A DNA stretch of 64,000 nt from Smittia aterrima (taxonomy: Eukaryota; Arthropoda; Insecta; Diptera; Chironomidae): contig CP093830.1 of assembly GCA_033063855.1 (NCBI GenBank), forward strand, positions 13,454,854 to 13,518,853, read 5' to 3'. Shown here piece after piece: positions 34,579 through 47,600 of the stretch. The notes under the pieces were generated by a model that was not told where the DNA came from, made no database searches, and worked only from the letters and a program-made list of their open reading frames with translations. The position numbers and the translations under genes were made by a program. Position 1 is the stretch's first letter, and every line of letters begins with the position of its first letter.

Positions 34579-35065
34579 ATGGCAAATCTAGGAAAGAAAT
34601 TGATGGAGAATCTGAAGTCGCCCCAGTTCAGAGAGTACTTAATGAGGTGAGAGAGTTTTGCAAGGTGTTTCCTGTGTGATTGTCAACAATCAATCAATGT
34701 CCTTGCAGTACTCACTTTTGGGGTCCCGTAGCTAATTGGGGAATTCCGATCGCTTGTCTGTTGGACATCAAGAAAGATCCGAGAATCATCTCTGGCACAA
34801 TGACCACCGGTAAGTTAAATATTGAAAGCTTTCATCAATCAATCGATTGACACGTTTCTCTTTTCCAGCTCTCGTGCTATACTCGTGTGTTTTCATGCGT
34901 TTTGCCTGGAAGGTTCAGCCTAGGAATATGCTTCTCTTTGCATGTCATTTAACGAATGCAACAGCACAGAGCATCCAAGGAGGAAGATTCCTTGCATATC
35001 ATTATGGCAAACCAATTCATGAGGAGCAGGGGAAAAAAGCTTTAGCTGCTGCTGCTGCTCAATAA
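34579..35065 (+). CDS. Mpc1: mitochondrial pyruvate carrier 1
   Basis: Exons 34579-34646, 34709-34809 and 34869-35065 give 121 residues. The family core is clear: REYLMSTHFWGPVANWGIPI, LLDIKKDPRIISG, then FMRFAWKVQPRNMLLFACHL and NATAQSIQGGRF. MPC1 pairs with MPC2 in the inner mitochondrial membrane to import pyruvate into the matrix. Predicted segments are short and amphipathic as in the family. The C terminus ends in an alanine run. Poly(A) hexamer at 35345-35350. Confidence 0.95.
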
Positions 35066-35344
35066 AATGTTATTAATTCAATTAAAGTTGACGTCGAATG
35101 ACTGGACTCGCGATCAAATACTGGACTCACTGCTGCCGATAGAAAATTAAGACAACGCACAAACAACAAGATCTTCTTAGTCTCTAATGCACCGTAAATA
35201 TCTAAAGTTTAGATACTCTGGTTCAACTGCTGGAGAAAATTGTTGGAACTTCTCAGTTGCCGGCTTTAGTAATGATCAAAATTACATCGAGTAATCTCAC
35301 CTGAATCCAGTCTAGTTCAAATTGTTAATTGATGATCCGCTGTA

Positions 35345-35350
35345 AATAAA
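35345..35350 (+). terminator. poly(A) signal of MPC1
   Basis: AATAAA 280 bases after the MPC1 stop, before the next plus-strand exon candidate. Confidence 0.5.
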
Positions 35351-35622
35351 ATGTAAACAGAAGCGAAAACGAATCCTTTCAATTGAATTAATCAACGTAG
35401 GCGGGGGCATTGACTTTATCGGAGAAAAACTAGAAATCGATCACTCTTGAGTCACAACTCGTTGGAGCAACACCTCTTCCAGACTAAAATCTCAAAAAAC
35501 AAACGCGAAATTTCAAATCCTAGTCGGAAGTGCTCTAATCGAGCGATTGAAATAAAACAATTCAGATTAAACAAAAAGAAAAAGTGATCAAGAAGAACTT
35601 TTGACTGTGATTTTGTGTTTAG

Positions 35623-35766
35623 GAATAAAGGAAAAGTTTTGTTTCAAAGAGACTGCCCTAGGAGTCAACACGATGGTGATAGACGGATCCCCGAACGAGA
35701 TTGCAGTGGACGCAGTCCCGAAGATCAAGAAAAAATTTAAGTTCACCGTTGGATTCATACCGAAGG
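35623..35766 (+). CDS. orphan coding exon, possible first coding exon of Syncrip or of an unseen gene
   Basis: A TTTAG acceptor at 35622 and a strong donor (AAGG|GTGAGT) at 35767 bound an open exon. From the ATG at 35673 it encodes 31 residues plus one base (MVIDGSPNEIAVDAVPK, then a Lys/Phe-rich end). Its composition is more protein-like than the flanks. No other exon of a matching gene was found nearby. The next plus-strand coding exon in the window is the Syncrip exon at 58502, which it would enter in frame, with two minus-strand genes lying inside the intron. I recognise no family. Confidence 0.35.
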
Positions 35767-36833
35767 GTGAGTTTGTCTGTCTTTTGTTACGAAATGCATT
35801 TCGTCCTGACCGTGGAATTAGAATGAACAAAAAAACGCAAACCAAGTCACCCGTTGAAATATTGATAGACTTTCGTGTTAAGGGTTCGGCAATGAGATAA
35901 TCTGAGGCACTAAATAAACTGTTCTCTGTGTCTACCTTCAGCGCCTTTTGTTGAAAATCGCCAGAGCAAAAAAGCGAAGGAAAAAAATTGTCCAACGGTA
36001 ATTTTAAATCGCAGAGTCCAACGGGTTTTGTCTAAGGCTACTGAGATCATGTGTGGGAATTTTCTTTATTTACCTTGAGCGACATAGCCATCTACGATCG
36101 CCACATGTAGAAGGTTTCATCATCCCTTTAAAAAATCGTTCAGCAAATTCCCTCTTGCCTTGCGACCCTCTTTCCTCGTAGCCGCTCCGGTTTGTTGTTG
36201 ATTTTACGTCTTAAAGAAGAGCGCATCGAGACTGGATCAGGTTTTCGTTTTCGTCGTCTCACTCGCTCACTCGCGATGATCCAATTCAGACTCTCGCGAT
36301 GATGCTAGGGAAGAACTCCAAGGAAAAGTGTTCCAATCATGTTACAAATTTTTTTGCTGACTTGCAGTTTTTTTTCTTGAAAATTAAAAATGCACAAGAC
36401 AGGAATTGAATGGGAAAAGGTGGAAGATCCTTTTAATAGATCTAAGCGAGGGGAAGTTCTTTTGATTTCTGTTATTTTTTGCTCTTATCTTCTCGCGAAA
36501 TGCCTTCGAGCTTCAGTTTTCTTGGTCAGTTTTGCTTCGAGTACGTGAAGGGATTCAGGAGCAAAATTCTTTCAATTGAAGCAAGCCATGAGTTCATCTC
36601 TTTCCTTCGAAAGAAGAAAAAAATCTATAAAACATCTCATTTATCATCTTCATGGCATTAAAATGCTGGACGTAAAAAAATCTCGAAGCATAATGCAAAT
36701 AACGAACTTTTCCATGATTTTTTGCGCGTCGATAGCCCATCTGGTTATGAAAAGAAGATTCGCAGGATGCAATTTGACCGAAAGTGGTTGAGTTGAAAAA
36801 AAAAATTATTCTCGTAAAAAAATCTGATTTATT
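35767..36833. other. non-coding DNA downstream of CLN3
   Basis: About 1.07 kb, including the CLN3 3' UTR on the minus strand. A locally GC-rich patch near 36165-36310 has CTCGC repeats and may be regulatory. No coding region was supported. Confidence 0.4.
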
Positions 36834-38165
36834 TCACAAATCTGAGACACCAGGCATTTTACAGATCCAATTGTGTGCAGGAATCGCGATCAGTCCGGCT
36901 AAAATGATTCCGATACTGTCGCTCGCTGCAACAACGTTCATTGCGAATTCCTTTCGCGTTGGAGGAATCTCTCGACTCATGCGATAATAAGTGTTAACGT
37001 AAGCAAGGCCGCCTTGAAATCCTTCGAGGAAAATTATTATGAAGATTACTGAGATTGTCGGTATGAAGAGAAAAATTGCTTCAAAGAAAAAGAAGCTGGC
37101 GATTATTCCTTGAATGATTGCCATGATCCAAGTTCGTCTGATTTGAAAAATGTTGACGGAAGATCGAGAAAGGAAGACTCCGATTTGATAAGTAACTTGA
37201 TACCAGCGATACTGCTCACTCTTTGTTAATGAAATGTCACTAAACGTTATCAGCTCAAACTGAAAATAAAAAAATTAGTCATCGAGATTGAGAGATGAAA
37301 GAATATTTCTCTTACAAGGCCTTGGTTAATAAAATACTCGAAGAAGTACACAACTGTAAGCGGAATGAAATAAATCATGAGCTCGGGAATATAAGAGAAC
37401 TTTTGTGCCATCGTTCTTAGTGGAGGATTTTCAATTGCCTCTTCTACTTCCGCCATTATTCGATGATGCTCATGATCCTCAGTTTCATGATTTTGTGTGA
37501 TCGGTTCGTTAAGTAAAAACATAAATGTCAGCAGCTCCAATGTTGGAACAAAGATCATTAGGAGGAGAGTCTGCCGGCTACTCAATCCTGTCTCCCTTAG
37601 TAACGAATAAGATAAAGATCCGATGATTCCTGCGCCTCCAGTTCCACTTGACCAAGTCGAAACAACATTCTTATTGTAATGCGTAGAATGTGCAAGAAAA
37701 GTTGGTTCTCCTAATCCTGACGCGAATGAAGTTAAAGCAACGCCCAAAATCAGAACTGACCTTGAATCAGCAATCGCTACGACGATGAAACTAAAGACTG
37801 AAGTAACACATGATATTGAAACTCTGTAGTTGGTGTTGTACGGAAGAAAAGGCGACAGCGATTTAATTACAAACGACGGGATGATATCAGCTAAGAGAAT
37901 CGCGCCTGTGCTCATTGGAGTACATTCACGATTAAATGTTTTGCTCGGCCCTTCTGCGACTCTCTAGGGAAAAATAATTTAAAAAATGTTTTTCACTTCA
38001 AAAGTTCAATCTTACTTCTTCATACGAGCTGATAATGTCCATCGCAGCTGTTAACATAACGACGTATCCATAATTATTGCACAACCCGAAGATCCAAAAC
38101 GATAACAAATCTTTCTTGTTTATTGGAATCCTTCGAGTGTGCCTCTCTCTCGCTATACCTTCCAT
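36834..38165 (-). CDS. Cln3: CLN3 / battenin
   Basis: Exons on the minus strand are 38165-38016, 37963-37316 and 37259-36834, giving 407 residues (human CLN3 has 438). The first segment is conserved: FWIFGLCNNYGYVVMLTAAM. It is followed by ILLADIIPSFVIKSLSPF, SFASGLGEPTFLAH and SSGTGGAGIIGSLSYS, then IYFIPLTVVYFFEYFINQGL and the C-terminal half with FLEGFQGGLAYVNTYYRM and KEFAMNVVAASDSIGI. About eleven hydrophobic segments are visible. CLN3 is a lysosomal membrane protein of the MFS-like fold, needed for glycerophosphodiester clearance and lost in Batten disease. A short upstream frame (ATG at about 38179) overlaps the start codon. Confidence 0.95.
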
Positions 38166-38856
38166 CTTAAGTCTTTCATCTACTTGACTATAAATAAAAA
38201 ATAAAACTGACTCACAAAGAAATAAAAACTAAAACAAAAACAGACGCAGAGATGAAGCGAAAGCTCGATTTGTTTGTGCAATGATTTGTGCAACGACGAT
38301 TTGAACTAGAATGAAATCAAATCTAACTGTCACAGAAGAGGAAAATAACTCAATTATGATTTTAAGTCATTTTTAAAGTTCATTCGTTATCATCCAACGA
38401 TTTTCACAAAGAGAAGTTCTCGCTCGTACTTTCATAAAAAATTCCCTTTTATTTCTTGATCTTCTTCTTCGTCTAAAATTATAAAATTTATTCTTTTGAT
38501 GGACGGTTATTTGGCCATGTTAGCAAATAATTTCTTATGCTCCGACAGGAAAAGTATTTACACGATACATAGTAAAGTTAGGGAGATTCTTAAGGAGATT
38601 CCTTGGAATGTGTTTGAGGACGGATTTTTCAACAAAAACAAATTTGTCTAAAAAACATTCTTGATCGTCTTAAAAATTAAAAACTTATTCTCTAAATTCT
38701 GGAATTGTAAAGTGGACGGCAATGCCTGCTCAATATTGGACGGTTTGAGCTCCAAAAGCTTCTGAGATATCTTGTGCTTGAGAATTTATAATTGTTGAAC
38801 TACTTTTCCTATTGCATTCACGTTCAAGTATTGCTGCTTCTTAAATTGCGCGTTAT
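38166..38856. other. spacer between the Cache/EGF gene and CLN3
   Basis: 691 bp with the 3' UTR of the upstream minus-strand gene and the CLN3 promoter. No coding region was seen. Confidence 0.45.
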
Positions 38857-41636
38857 CTATCGGTGGCGAACTTGCATGTAGAAAAGAACAAACAGAATGA
38901 CTCCAGTGATAAGAGCAAGTTGTGATTTAATGCCAGCAGCTCCAGCTAAACGGCACTTGAACAAATCGTAACGCGTTTCCTTGTCGTTCATGATATTTTG
39001 GAACTCAGATTCAACGAGTTGACCATCGTAGTACGTAATAAGATCTTCGAATGGATATTCAAAACCTTGCAAACATTCACATTTGTATCCGCCGTTCTCA
39101 AAGCCACGACCAAGAATCGGAACGCACTAAAATTGAAAGGAAAAAATTATAATTTGATCTGATCGTCTCAATTTAATTCTCAACTTACATAAGAAGTCTT
39201 TTCGTCGCACTTGTGAGTATTCTTAAATGCGTTTGGTGTGTGATACGTATCCGGGCATTGATTGATGTCTAATTGACGCATATCCATTGATACAGCAACA
39301 ACTCCCCTAAAAGATTTTTTGAGTTAATAAAAATTATTTTAATTAGCAAAGAGGAAAACTCACTTGAATTCTAGTTTGACCTTCAAACTATCGAATCCGA
39401 AGAAAGGAACGGCGTAAGTGATTATCCATTTCTTAACAAAACCTTTGCAATCGAATTGGGGAATCGTCCAATGTCCATGTTCAAGTTTTGCGGCGTGATA
39501 GAAGTTAGGGTAGTGCTCGTACTTTTGAGAATATTCTCCAGTTTCGTTGTGACGAAGTCTCATCTTCATCCAGAACTTTTCCAATGAATCAAAGTTTGTT
39601 GACCATCGTTGCTTCAAGAATTTGAAGAAAGGCTTCTCGAGATAAGTTTCACCAGTCTTGTTGAGTCGCGCTAAGTCTTCAACTTTAAACTTTCGAGTAT
39701 TAAGATCTTTCTTATAAGCGAACGGTGCGAAAAGTGTTCGATTTGTGAATTTGTTTCTCGCCCAGTAAGTTCCAGCAGACCAAATCTTTGTGTCTCCGAG
39801 AACAAGCGCAAGTGTCTCTCCAATCATTTGATCTTCAGTTAAAGGTTTGTCAGCTACTCGTTTACCAGAATAAACTTCAGTTGGATCTGAGACTTGAAGG
39901 AAGGCACTAATAAAGTTAGCGAGACGCAGAGCCATCTTGGCTTCGTTTTCAAATTGTTTACGAGCTCCAAATGCAATGTCACCGCGAAGAACTAAATCTT
40001 GTTCATGATAACTAAAAGAAAACGATGATAAGAAATATTTACATTAACTTCAAATGTAAGGCAAAACTTACTCTTGGCAAGTTCGTTCGGAAACTCCTAA
40101 AATGAAGTTCAAAACTTGATCGGCATTGATCTTATCAACATGAAGAGAGCCAGCGCCAGTTGTATAATTTCTGTATTCAGGATGACGGTCGAGATATTTC
40201 TCACGAATGTATGGAGGCGCTCGTTCCCATTGAATTGGAATTTTTTGAATCCCTTTAAAAATAAATATTTAAGTTTGATTGAATTAAAATTCTAACACTG
40301 CAACTCACATCCAATTTTCAAACAATCGAATCCATTATAATATTGCTCATCACTCGCCCTCTCTAAGACTTCACCCAAGAACGGCTGTCGAAGCATGCTG
40401 GGCAATCGATGCTGCGGTTTACAACGACATTGATAACCTCCTCGCCTAAATCCCCAACCATCGAGCGGTTCACACTAAAAAACAAAACAAAGAATTTTAA
40501 ATCGATGAGTCATGAAATATTTTAATCCAAAATTACCTCTGTCGTATCCGATTTACATCGTGCCGTATTCACAAATTTATTGGGACCCTTGTTACCTTCT
40601 CCCTTCGGACATTGGTTTATGTCTATCCTCTCAAAGTCCATTTCCACAACAGACACTGCCGTGTACCTGAAAGAAATTTTCGTTAATCGACTTTTAATTT
40701 CTTTCTTTTGTCTTCAACTTACTTGGGATATTCGATATGTCTGAACTGCGTGTGACGAGGGTAAATGTCAGCGATGGGAACGACAGCAGCGACAAGCCAT
40801 TTATTAGATCGTCCACAATCGAAATAAGGTCTCGTGAACTTTACTGGGCCAGGATTTTCATCAGCGCCAGGAGGACCGTGGAACGTGAATGTCTCGTTTG
40901 TGTTATTGGCGTAGCGAATCTCGATATCGTATGTCGTCTTAGTGTCATGACGTTTCTCAACATCATCGGGCAACCATTGTCGATACCACTCGTTGATCTT
41001 ATAAAGATCATTCGTGTAATCCTTTGAGTTTGAACTTGCTGGGATTGCTCCAAGATCTTGAACTGAGAATGTGTTTAGCGTTGAGATTTTCTGAAGATGA
41101 ATTGGATCGTTGAAATCATCCAAACGGAATGTTCGAGGCGCAAATCTTGGGAATGTTTTATTGAAGAACCCGCGATACGATGACGAGTACGATGCGTTTG
41201 GCGAAAAGTAAATCGCTGATGCGTTGATTTTTGGATTCGCTGAGACATCAGCGACAGTTGAAAGGAAGTAGTACATCATTCCGGGATCGTATGTGTCGTT
41301 GATTGCTGGTCGAATGAATCGACTTTGAAGAATGTAACTCCAGAAGAACGCTCGACTTAATGCCATATTATGCAAATGAAGTAAGTCGGTTCGATTAGGG
41401 AACACTGGATTTATGTTGACTTCTTTAATGTCCGGAAGATGTGAAACTGTGTCCTCGGGCAAGTAAAGATCTCCCAAATGTTGAATGGGACAATTGTCTT
41501 GATTGACTTTGTCATATTTGATTTTGATTTCGTCGAAAGCATCGCGAGATTGCCACTCATATTGAGCGAAAACGCCCATGAACAGAATAACTCCGAAAGC
41601 GAAGACACTTCGCCAGAAAACGTCAGTCACTCGCAT
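38857..41636 (-). CDS. single-pass membrane protein with two GPR158-like Cache/EGF-like modules
   Basis: Exons on the minus strand: 41636-40723, 40666-40537, 40474-40309, 40252-40072, 40011-39364, 39306-39189 and 39126-38857, 808 residues. Residues 1-26 are a signal peptide (SVFAFGVILFMGVFAQ). Two copies of one module follow: a Cache-like domain ending in FDCGRSNKWLVAAVVPIAD or FDCKGFVKKWIITYAVPF, then ERIDINQCP or RQLDINQCP, and an EGF-like unit, CEPLDGWGFRRGGYQCRC or CVPILGRGFENGGYKCEC. Splice sites fall at the same places in both copies. Several Asn-X-Ser/Thr sites lie in the ectodomain. The C terminus has one helix (QLALITGVILFVLFYM) and a four-residue basic tail. The module resembles the ectodomain of GPR158/GPR179, but no seven-helix part follows. 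Function unknown. Confidence 0.8.
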
Positions 41637-44600
41637 TATTATTGATTACGATAAGGCACTTCACAAGTTTAAATATGTTTCAAGTTGTTGTGGATCGTAA
41701 ATAACGCTAAAAATTAAACATTTCTGTAATGAACAACGCCCCACAAAAATGGTAGCAACTTGACTCACTGAACAATCGGTTTGTGTTGCCAGTGGCGTTT
41801 CGATGTTTGTGTAGAAATATTTGGATATTTGGATCAAGAAAATATTTTTTCTACTCCTCTGCTTTCGAAATTGTTGAATTTGTTGTGCTGCTGTCTCTTT
41901 CTCTCACAAATTCCGGCGCATCGAGTTCAACTTGGATTTAATTTAATGATTGATTTAAATATTTCATAATCGAGTTCTTTCTTTAATTACATTTATTCAG
42001 AAATATCACTTTAGACTCGATTTAAAATCCGCGATTGATAAGAAAAACCGTTTCAATCGCCACCTACAACTCAAGCGTCGCTTTCATTTTAAACTCAATA
42101 CGTTAACAAGTGAATCGCAGGTTCTCTTTTATTCATCTCGATGTCTCTAGTTCAGGTGAAAACTTCTTTTATTTGTTCCTTACACACGAATTTTTTTTTT
42201 TTGCTGTCATGATCCTTGATTTCTTCACCCCTCACGAAATAATTCCTTTGCTTGTCATTCATGCATACGCAAATTTTCCTCACCCAACTCGTTTCTGAGG
42301 GTAACGAAATAGCTTTGTCTCGATGAACTTCTTTTATTTTTCTTCGACTTCACCTGATTCAAAAAGCAATTAAGGATTGAATGCAGGAACTTTTTTTTGC
42401 CTTCATCTGTGGGGTAGACGAGTTTGAGGCAGAGAACGAGAATTTTCGGGACTTATGTATTGGCACGACTGGTGACTCTTTGTCGCGTGCTTGCTCTAAT
42501 GTTTGTTGATTTTTGAACAAGGATAATTGTTGTGTTTTTCTCTGAGGAGAACAGGAGAAGTCATGAAAGGTCGAAGCAGGTTCTTCTTTTGTTGTCTTCA
42601 CTCGGGGACGGTTTATGAGATGTCAGAGCGATTATCGTGTCCGGCACACGAATTATCTTTATTGACTGCACAGCGTGTTGCGAAATTCCGAGAGCGGACG
42701 ATAATTTGTTGATTTAAACTGGTGCAGATGTGCACGACTCACCATAAAATCGATCGCTAAAGTTTATGAAATTTCTCATGCATCGACAATTAACGCAGAG
42801 TTGCAAAATGTTAAACGAGGTTGTATGCTTGCGATACTTCAACGTTGTGTCAAAATTTCTTTTTCGCAAGCCTCCAGATTAGAAAGATGAGACTGCATAA
42901 TCTCGCCATTAATAATAATGTTTCTCCTCTATCGTCGCTTCTGATTTTATTTGACAAAAGTGAGAAACGTCTTCATTCACTTGAAATGAAATGTGCAAGG
43001 CGAGAATGAAGTTTGCACAAAAACTTAAGACGAGATAGATAAGGCAATATAAAAATAGTTTTAGAGACATGCCTTGGACTTGGATTGGATTTCATTAGAG
43101 AATTTGAAAAGCTCAAGGCGAGCACACATCAAACACAAAGCCCTGGCGTCGCCTTTAGCGATTTATTGCATTTGAGATTATTTTTGTGCAAAGCTGCAAT
43201 TTACACGAGAGCCTTGCAATTGTATTTCCATTATTTCTCTATTTGTTTGAATTGAGTCGCTCTTCTACTGCTCCGCAATCAGTTTAGAAGACAGTCGTCG
43301 GCGTTGCGCTGTGTAGACGCTTTAAAATTAAAAAAATATCCAATTGCAACTGATTTGTATGCCTCTCATTTTGTTGGTGTTCGCGCGCGATTGTCTGACA
43401 TTTGTTGGTCTAATTCATGGCTAAATTAAGAAGTTTTATTCATCAGAGTGTCGGAGAACGAACTTCACTTTGCAAATTTAAAAATAACGCTTAATAAAGA
43501 CGCGATGCACGCTTCGTCTTCTCTTCGCTGAGGTTGACTCGCAGTTGATGTTGATGCCACCTCATCCGAAAAGTCGTTGTAAAGGAAGCTAACGGGAAAG
43601 TTTTCTTATTTTGCCATCTGGCGACGCAACTCAAATGTGCATCGGAATTTCCCTTCTCCTAAGCTTCCAAATTTCTTTGACCTCAAACATCCGGCCTCGC
43701 GTGAACTCATCAGCGTAAACAGTCGAGAAGCCTCTGAAATTTATAAGTTGAAGTTTAAATGCACGAAAATTTGCCAAAATAATTTCAAAGAGCTCTTCGG
43801 AGAGAGAAAGAAAAGAAAAACACGTTGAAGCTAAGAAATGCAAACTCTGACTTGTCTATAATTAAATTACAAAGTTATTTGCTGCGAGGCTGGTTAAATG
43901 CCTAAATAATCTGGAGAAGCATTTTTGTTTCGCTTTTTCTGCAAATTGCAAAGCATCGTAGCTTGCCAAAACTATTTTCTGGCCAATTCTTTTTTTATGT
44001 GCTGCCTCTCGAGCTTCTTTCTCCTCTTCTTGCTTGCAACGTGTTAAGCGCTTTTCCATCAAAACGTCGCTCGAAAAAAAGTGCGTTGACCTCTCATTTC
44101 ATTCACTCCTCGTTGAGGTATAAATAACACAGTAGCGCTAACAGAGATTTTTTTTTGTTTTCTTTTAAATGCAAAAATCAAATGATTTGATCAATAATAT
44201 TATTTTTATTTATTTCGAGTTACGATGCAGACGCTTTACAAATGAAAAAAAATTCAAATTCTCTTCTTTCGAGATGCGAAATTCAATTGCATTTTGAAGA
44301 GTGCATAATAGCTGCTGCAGTTTAACTCCTTGTTTTCTGTTTGATTAAGTAGAGAAGTTGAAGTAACACAGAAGGTTCGTTTTGTTTACGTTGAGAGTTG
44401 AACCCTTTTAGGCAGATATCGGTTCGTTCTTCTTCTTCCAGCGCCGTTCTTATTGCTTCGATGGCATCTACACAATAGCGTCAACTTCTCCCGTGCAATT
44501 ACTCAACGCATATTGCAGTTCGTGTTGCATTATGCGAGTTGTCAAGTAGAAGAAAATGAAATTTGCGTATGAATTACACACTTTTTTTACTTCTCATTCT

Positions 44601-47600
44601 TATGTCAAATGCAAAGGGGAGATCATGGGAAAAGGTGAAGATCTGCAATTTCTTTCTAACGGTCATCCAGAGTGCACTCTTCTCCTTGAACTTTCAATCG
44701 CTTTTTCAATGCATATTTTGCATTCGTTGTGATTTCCTTTCAATTCATTCATACGATTTCTGTCTGGCGACTTGAGAAGCGTCCGTCAAGAGGAAAAGGA
44801 ACTTTTTTTCTTCGAATGCAATTTTCCGTCGTTTGAAATTTATTTTGAAGCGAAACAGGAAAATGTCGAGTAACAAATCGGAGAAGTACACGCAACGGAT
44901 GTTGACGTTGGAAACAGTCGTCACTGTAAATCTTAGCATGAAGCATTCTTTAACCCTTTTCGAGCTACAAACAAAAAAAAAATGCACAAGAATAAATTTT
45001 TCTATAATTTGTGAGTTTAGGATTTGTTTTCGTTTTGCAATCCCAAACAATGAGTCGTCCAGTGCAGTCGGTTGAGGTTGTGCAACGAGCCCAAAGTGGG
45101 CTAATCACATTCAAAAGTTCTCTCACTTGGAACGGCGTCGCTGTTCCTATGTGACCATTTTCTTACGTTCGCCATATCTCGGAAGAATAATCGCGCAATG
45201 TATGTGGAGCCTCGCCTTTTGGTTTGGGGACAGAAGGGGAAGTAAGAAGAGCATAGCAAGCAATAAATTAAGCTTCAAACACAAAAAAAAATCGCCGAAG
45301 AAACGTTGAGTACATTCTTTTCGGTTTTGCGGAGCGTTAGGAAAGTTCATTGCATTTTGTATTCCTCAACAAAAAATAAAGTCTTCTTCTTTGACGTTTT
45401 TTTTTTGCAAATTGCTCTTTCTTTATGAAATTCTAAGTTGCATCTGCGCCTTTTTTTTCGATCAAAAGAAGCAAACAGGAAAGAAAAACTTGTGGGAAAA
45501 GAAAGCATTCGGGTTGTTAAAGATTTTTATGCAAAAACAAAGTTTTTTATGCGTTGAAAGGTGGAAGGAAATTCAAAGTTTGATGACTTGAAACTTCTTG
45601 AAAAATCAATGTAAGCTTGTAATTCGATATCTCGACGATCGAATGAAAGGAAAAGGCTCAGCAAGAGGCTCCAAGGAAAGTGAGAAGCAAAAATTTTGCA
45701 CGTGGTTTCAATGTGCAATTGCACATTTTCAGATCAGTCTCTCTCTTCCTCGACTTGCACACATGCTGCTTGATGGATTGAACAACGATAAAAAGGGTTG
45801 AAATAAAGAGAAAAAAAATCGCGCAAACTTTCATTGACCGTGTGAATGAAGAAAGAGGAACTTCATTTGCCCTCTCGATTAAAACGAGTGCAGCCTGAAA
45901 AATAATAGAAATGGAAATTTACTTTCTTTTGTTGATTGCAATTGGCGAATGCAATTGCACATTTCCATGACCATCTGCCCATCGAAGTTTGATGTGGAAA
46001 AGCATGAAATATCTATTTGGGTTGATCTCTGGAAGAAAAAAGCCGTTGAGCGATCAGTTTTAGAGTTCAATTCCTCTCGTGGCTTAGCTTCGATCATTCC
46101 CGAGATTTCGCTTGAAAACATTGAAGATAATGAATTCTACCAACTCATCATCTTCGTCCATCTCATATATCTCCAAAGAATTATGCAGTGCAAGCATGTG
46201 TGCGAGACCAACAGCGAGAGCGAGATGGAGTTTCAGGGAAATGAGATGAGAGCGAAAAAAATCCTGAAATTCCAGTTCTAATGCTTGACGTCGAAGACGT
46301 TCTTAGTTGAAAATGCTTTTGCTGTAATGTCTTCTTCGTCGAATCTTTATTATGCTGTTTCTGGGATGAGAAATTGAATTTAATAAAAAAAAAGAATCGT
46401 GTTCAATTGTACGTTTGTGTAATTGGCGATCTTTTGGCGCGAAATTCTTCGCAGCAGGTTTTGTTTGTTATCATCGTTCTGAAGTTTTAGAATTGTTTAG
46501 CACGTTCAATTCCATCGCGTGTTGCAGCTTTTCATTGAATGAACTCGCCAAGTTGTCATAAATGTTTTTTGATGCTTCTGCGATAAGTCAGTCGCATTAA
46601 ATCTATAATTATTGCTTCCTCTAATCGCTCGATTTGCGACGCCTCAAAGTTGTTGAAATGACCAGCAAAGCTTTGCAGCTTTCCGTTCAATTTCCAGCAC
46701 AGCAAATAAGCCTTGAAATAAAGCCGAAGCTTAGCCTTGTGACGAAAATAAACGCAACTCGTTTCTCGTCTTAGATGCAGTAAAGAGTTTTTCCCTTGCA
46801 CATTTTAATGTGACATGTGTTAAGATTTCAGTCTTTGCGAGTTTTTTTTATTCGAGCCGTTGATGGTAATGAGAGAATATCATCGTGAAACTTAATACAT
46901 TTTTTCATCGAGCACATTCACAGACGCGTTCGTTGCATTTTACTTTTCATGAAAACTGCATTGAGGCGAAAAATATTGCAATTGGATGATTACTCTCGAA
47001 CACGTTGCTGTCTTCAAATGTCACGCCTAAAAATGTCATAAGTTGTAGCCGCTAACGCGATGAGACTGCTAAGCTAATAATCGGCTGTGGTTTAAGTTCT
47101 CTGATGCAACGTTTCGTGTAATGACATTGCTGCATAATCGTGAAGCAGTAATGACTTTGAGAACGACCGAGACATAACGATTACTAATCTCTCTCTAATA
47201 TTCTCAATGAGGTCGTACGGTCGGGCCACTTGTTCAGTCGCTGTCCGCATTGAATTCAAGTTCCCATTCTCATTCAAATTTTCCTGGACCGAGGAAGTAT
47301 ATTCAATGTTAGTCTGGTGCTTTACGATAATGAGACTCAAACCAGTCTTGACCACCTCATAATCGTTGAATGAAAGTTTACGTTTCTGAAAAAATCCTCA
47401 CCAGAACTTTTCTCATCATCATCAGCCTTGAATGCGAACATGAGTAAAGGGAGGGAAACGGTGTGTGTCATTGTATCTCATTATTTAAATATTCCGCAAG
47501 TAAAAAAAAACTCCAATCTCGTTTTGTTCTCATGCGAGTACCACCAATAAATTGTTTGTCTTTTTTCATGCGATGTCCATCTCGAGACGAGCGCAAAAAA

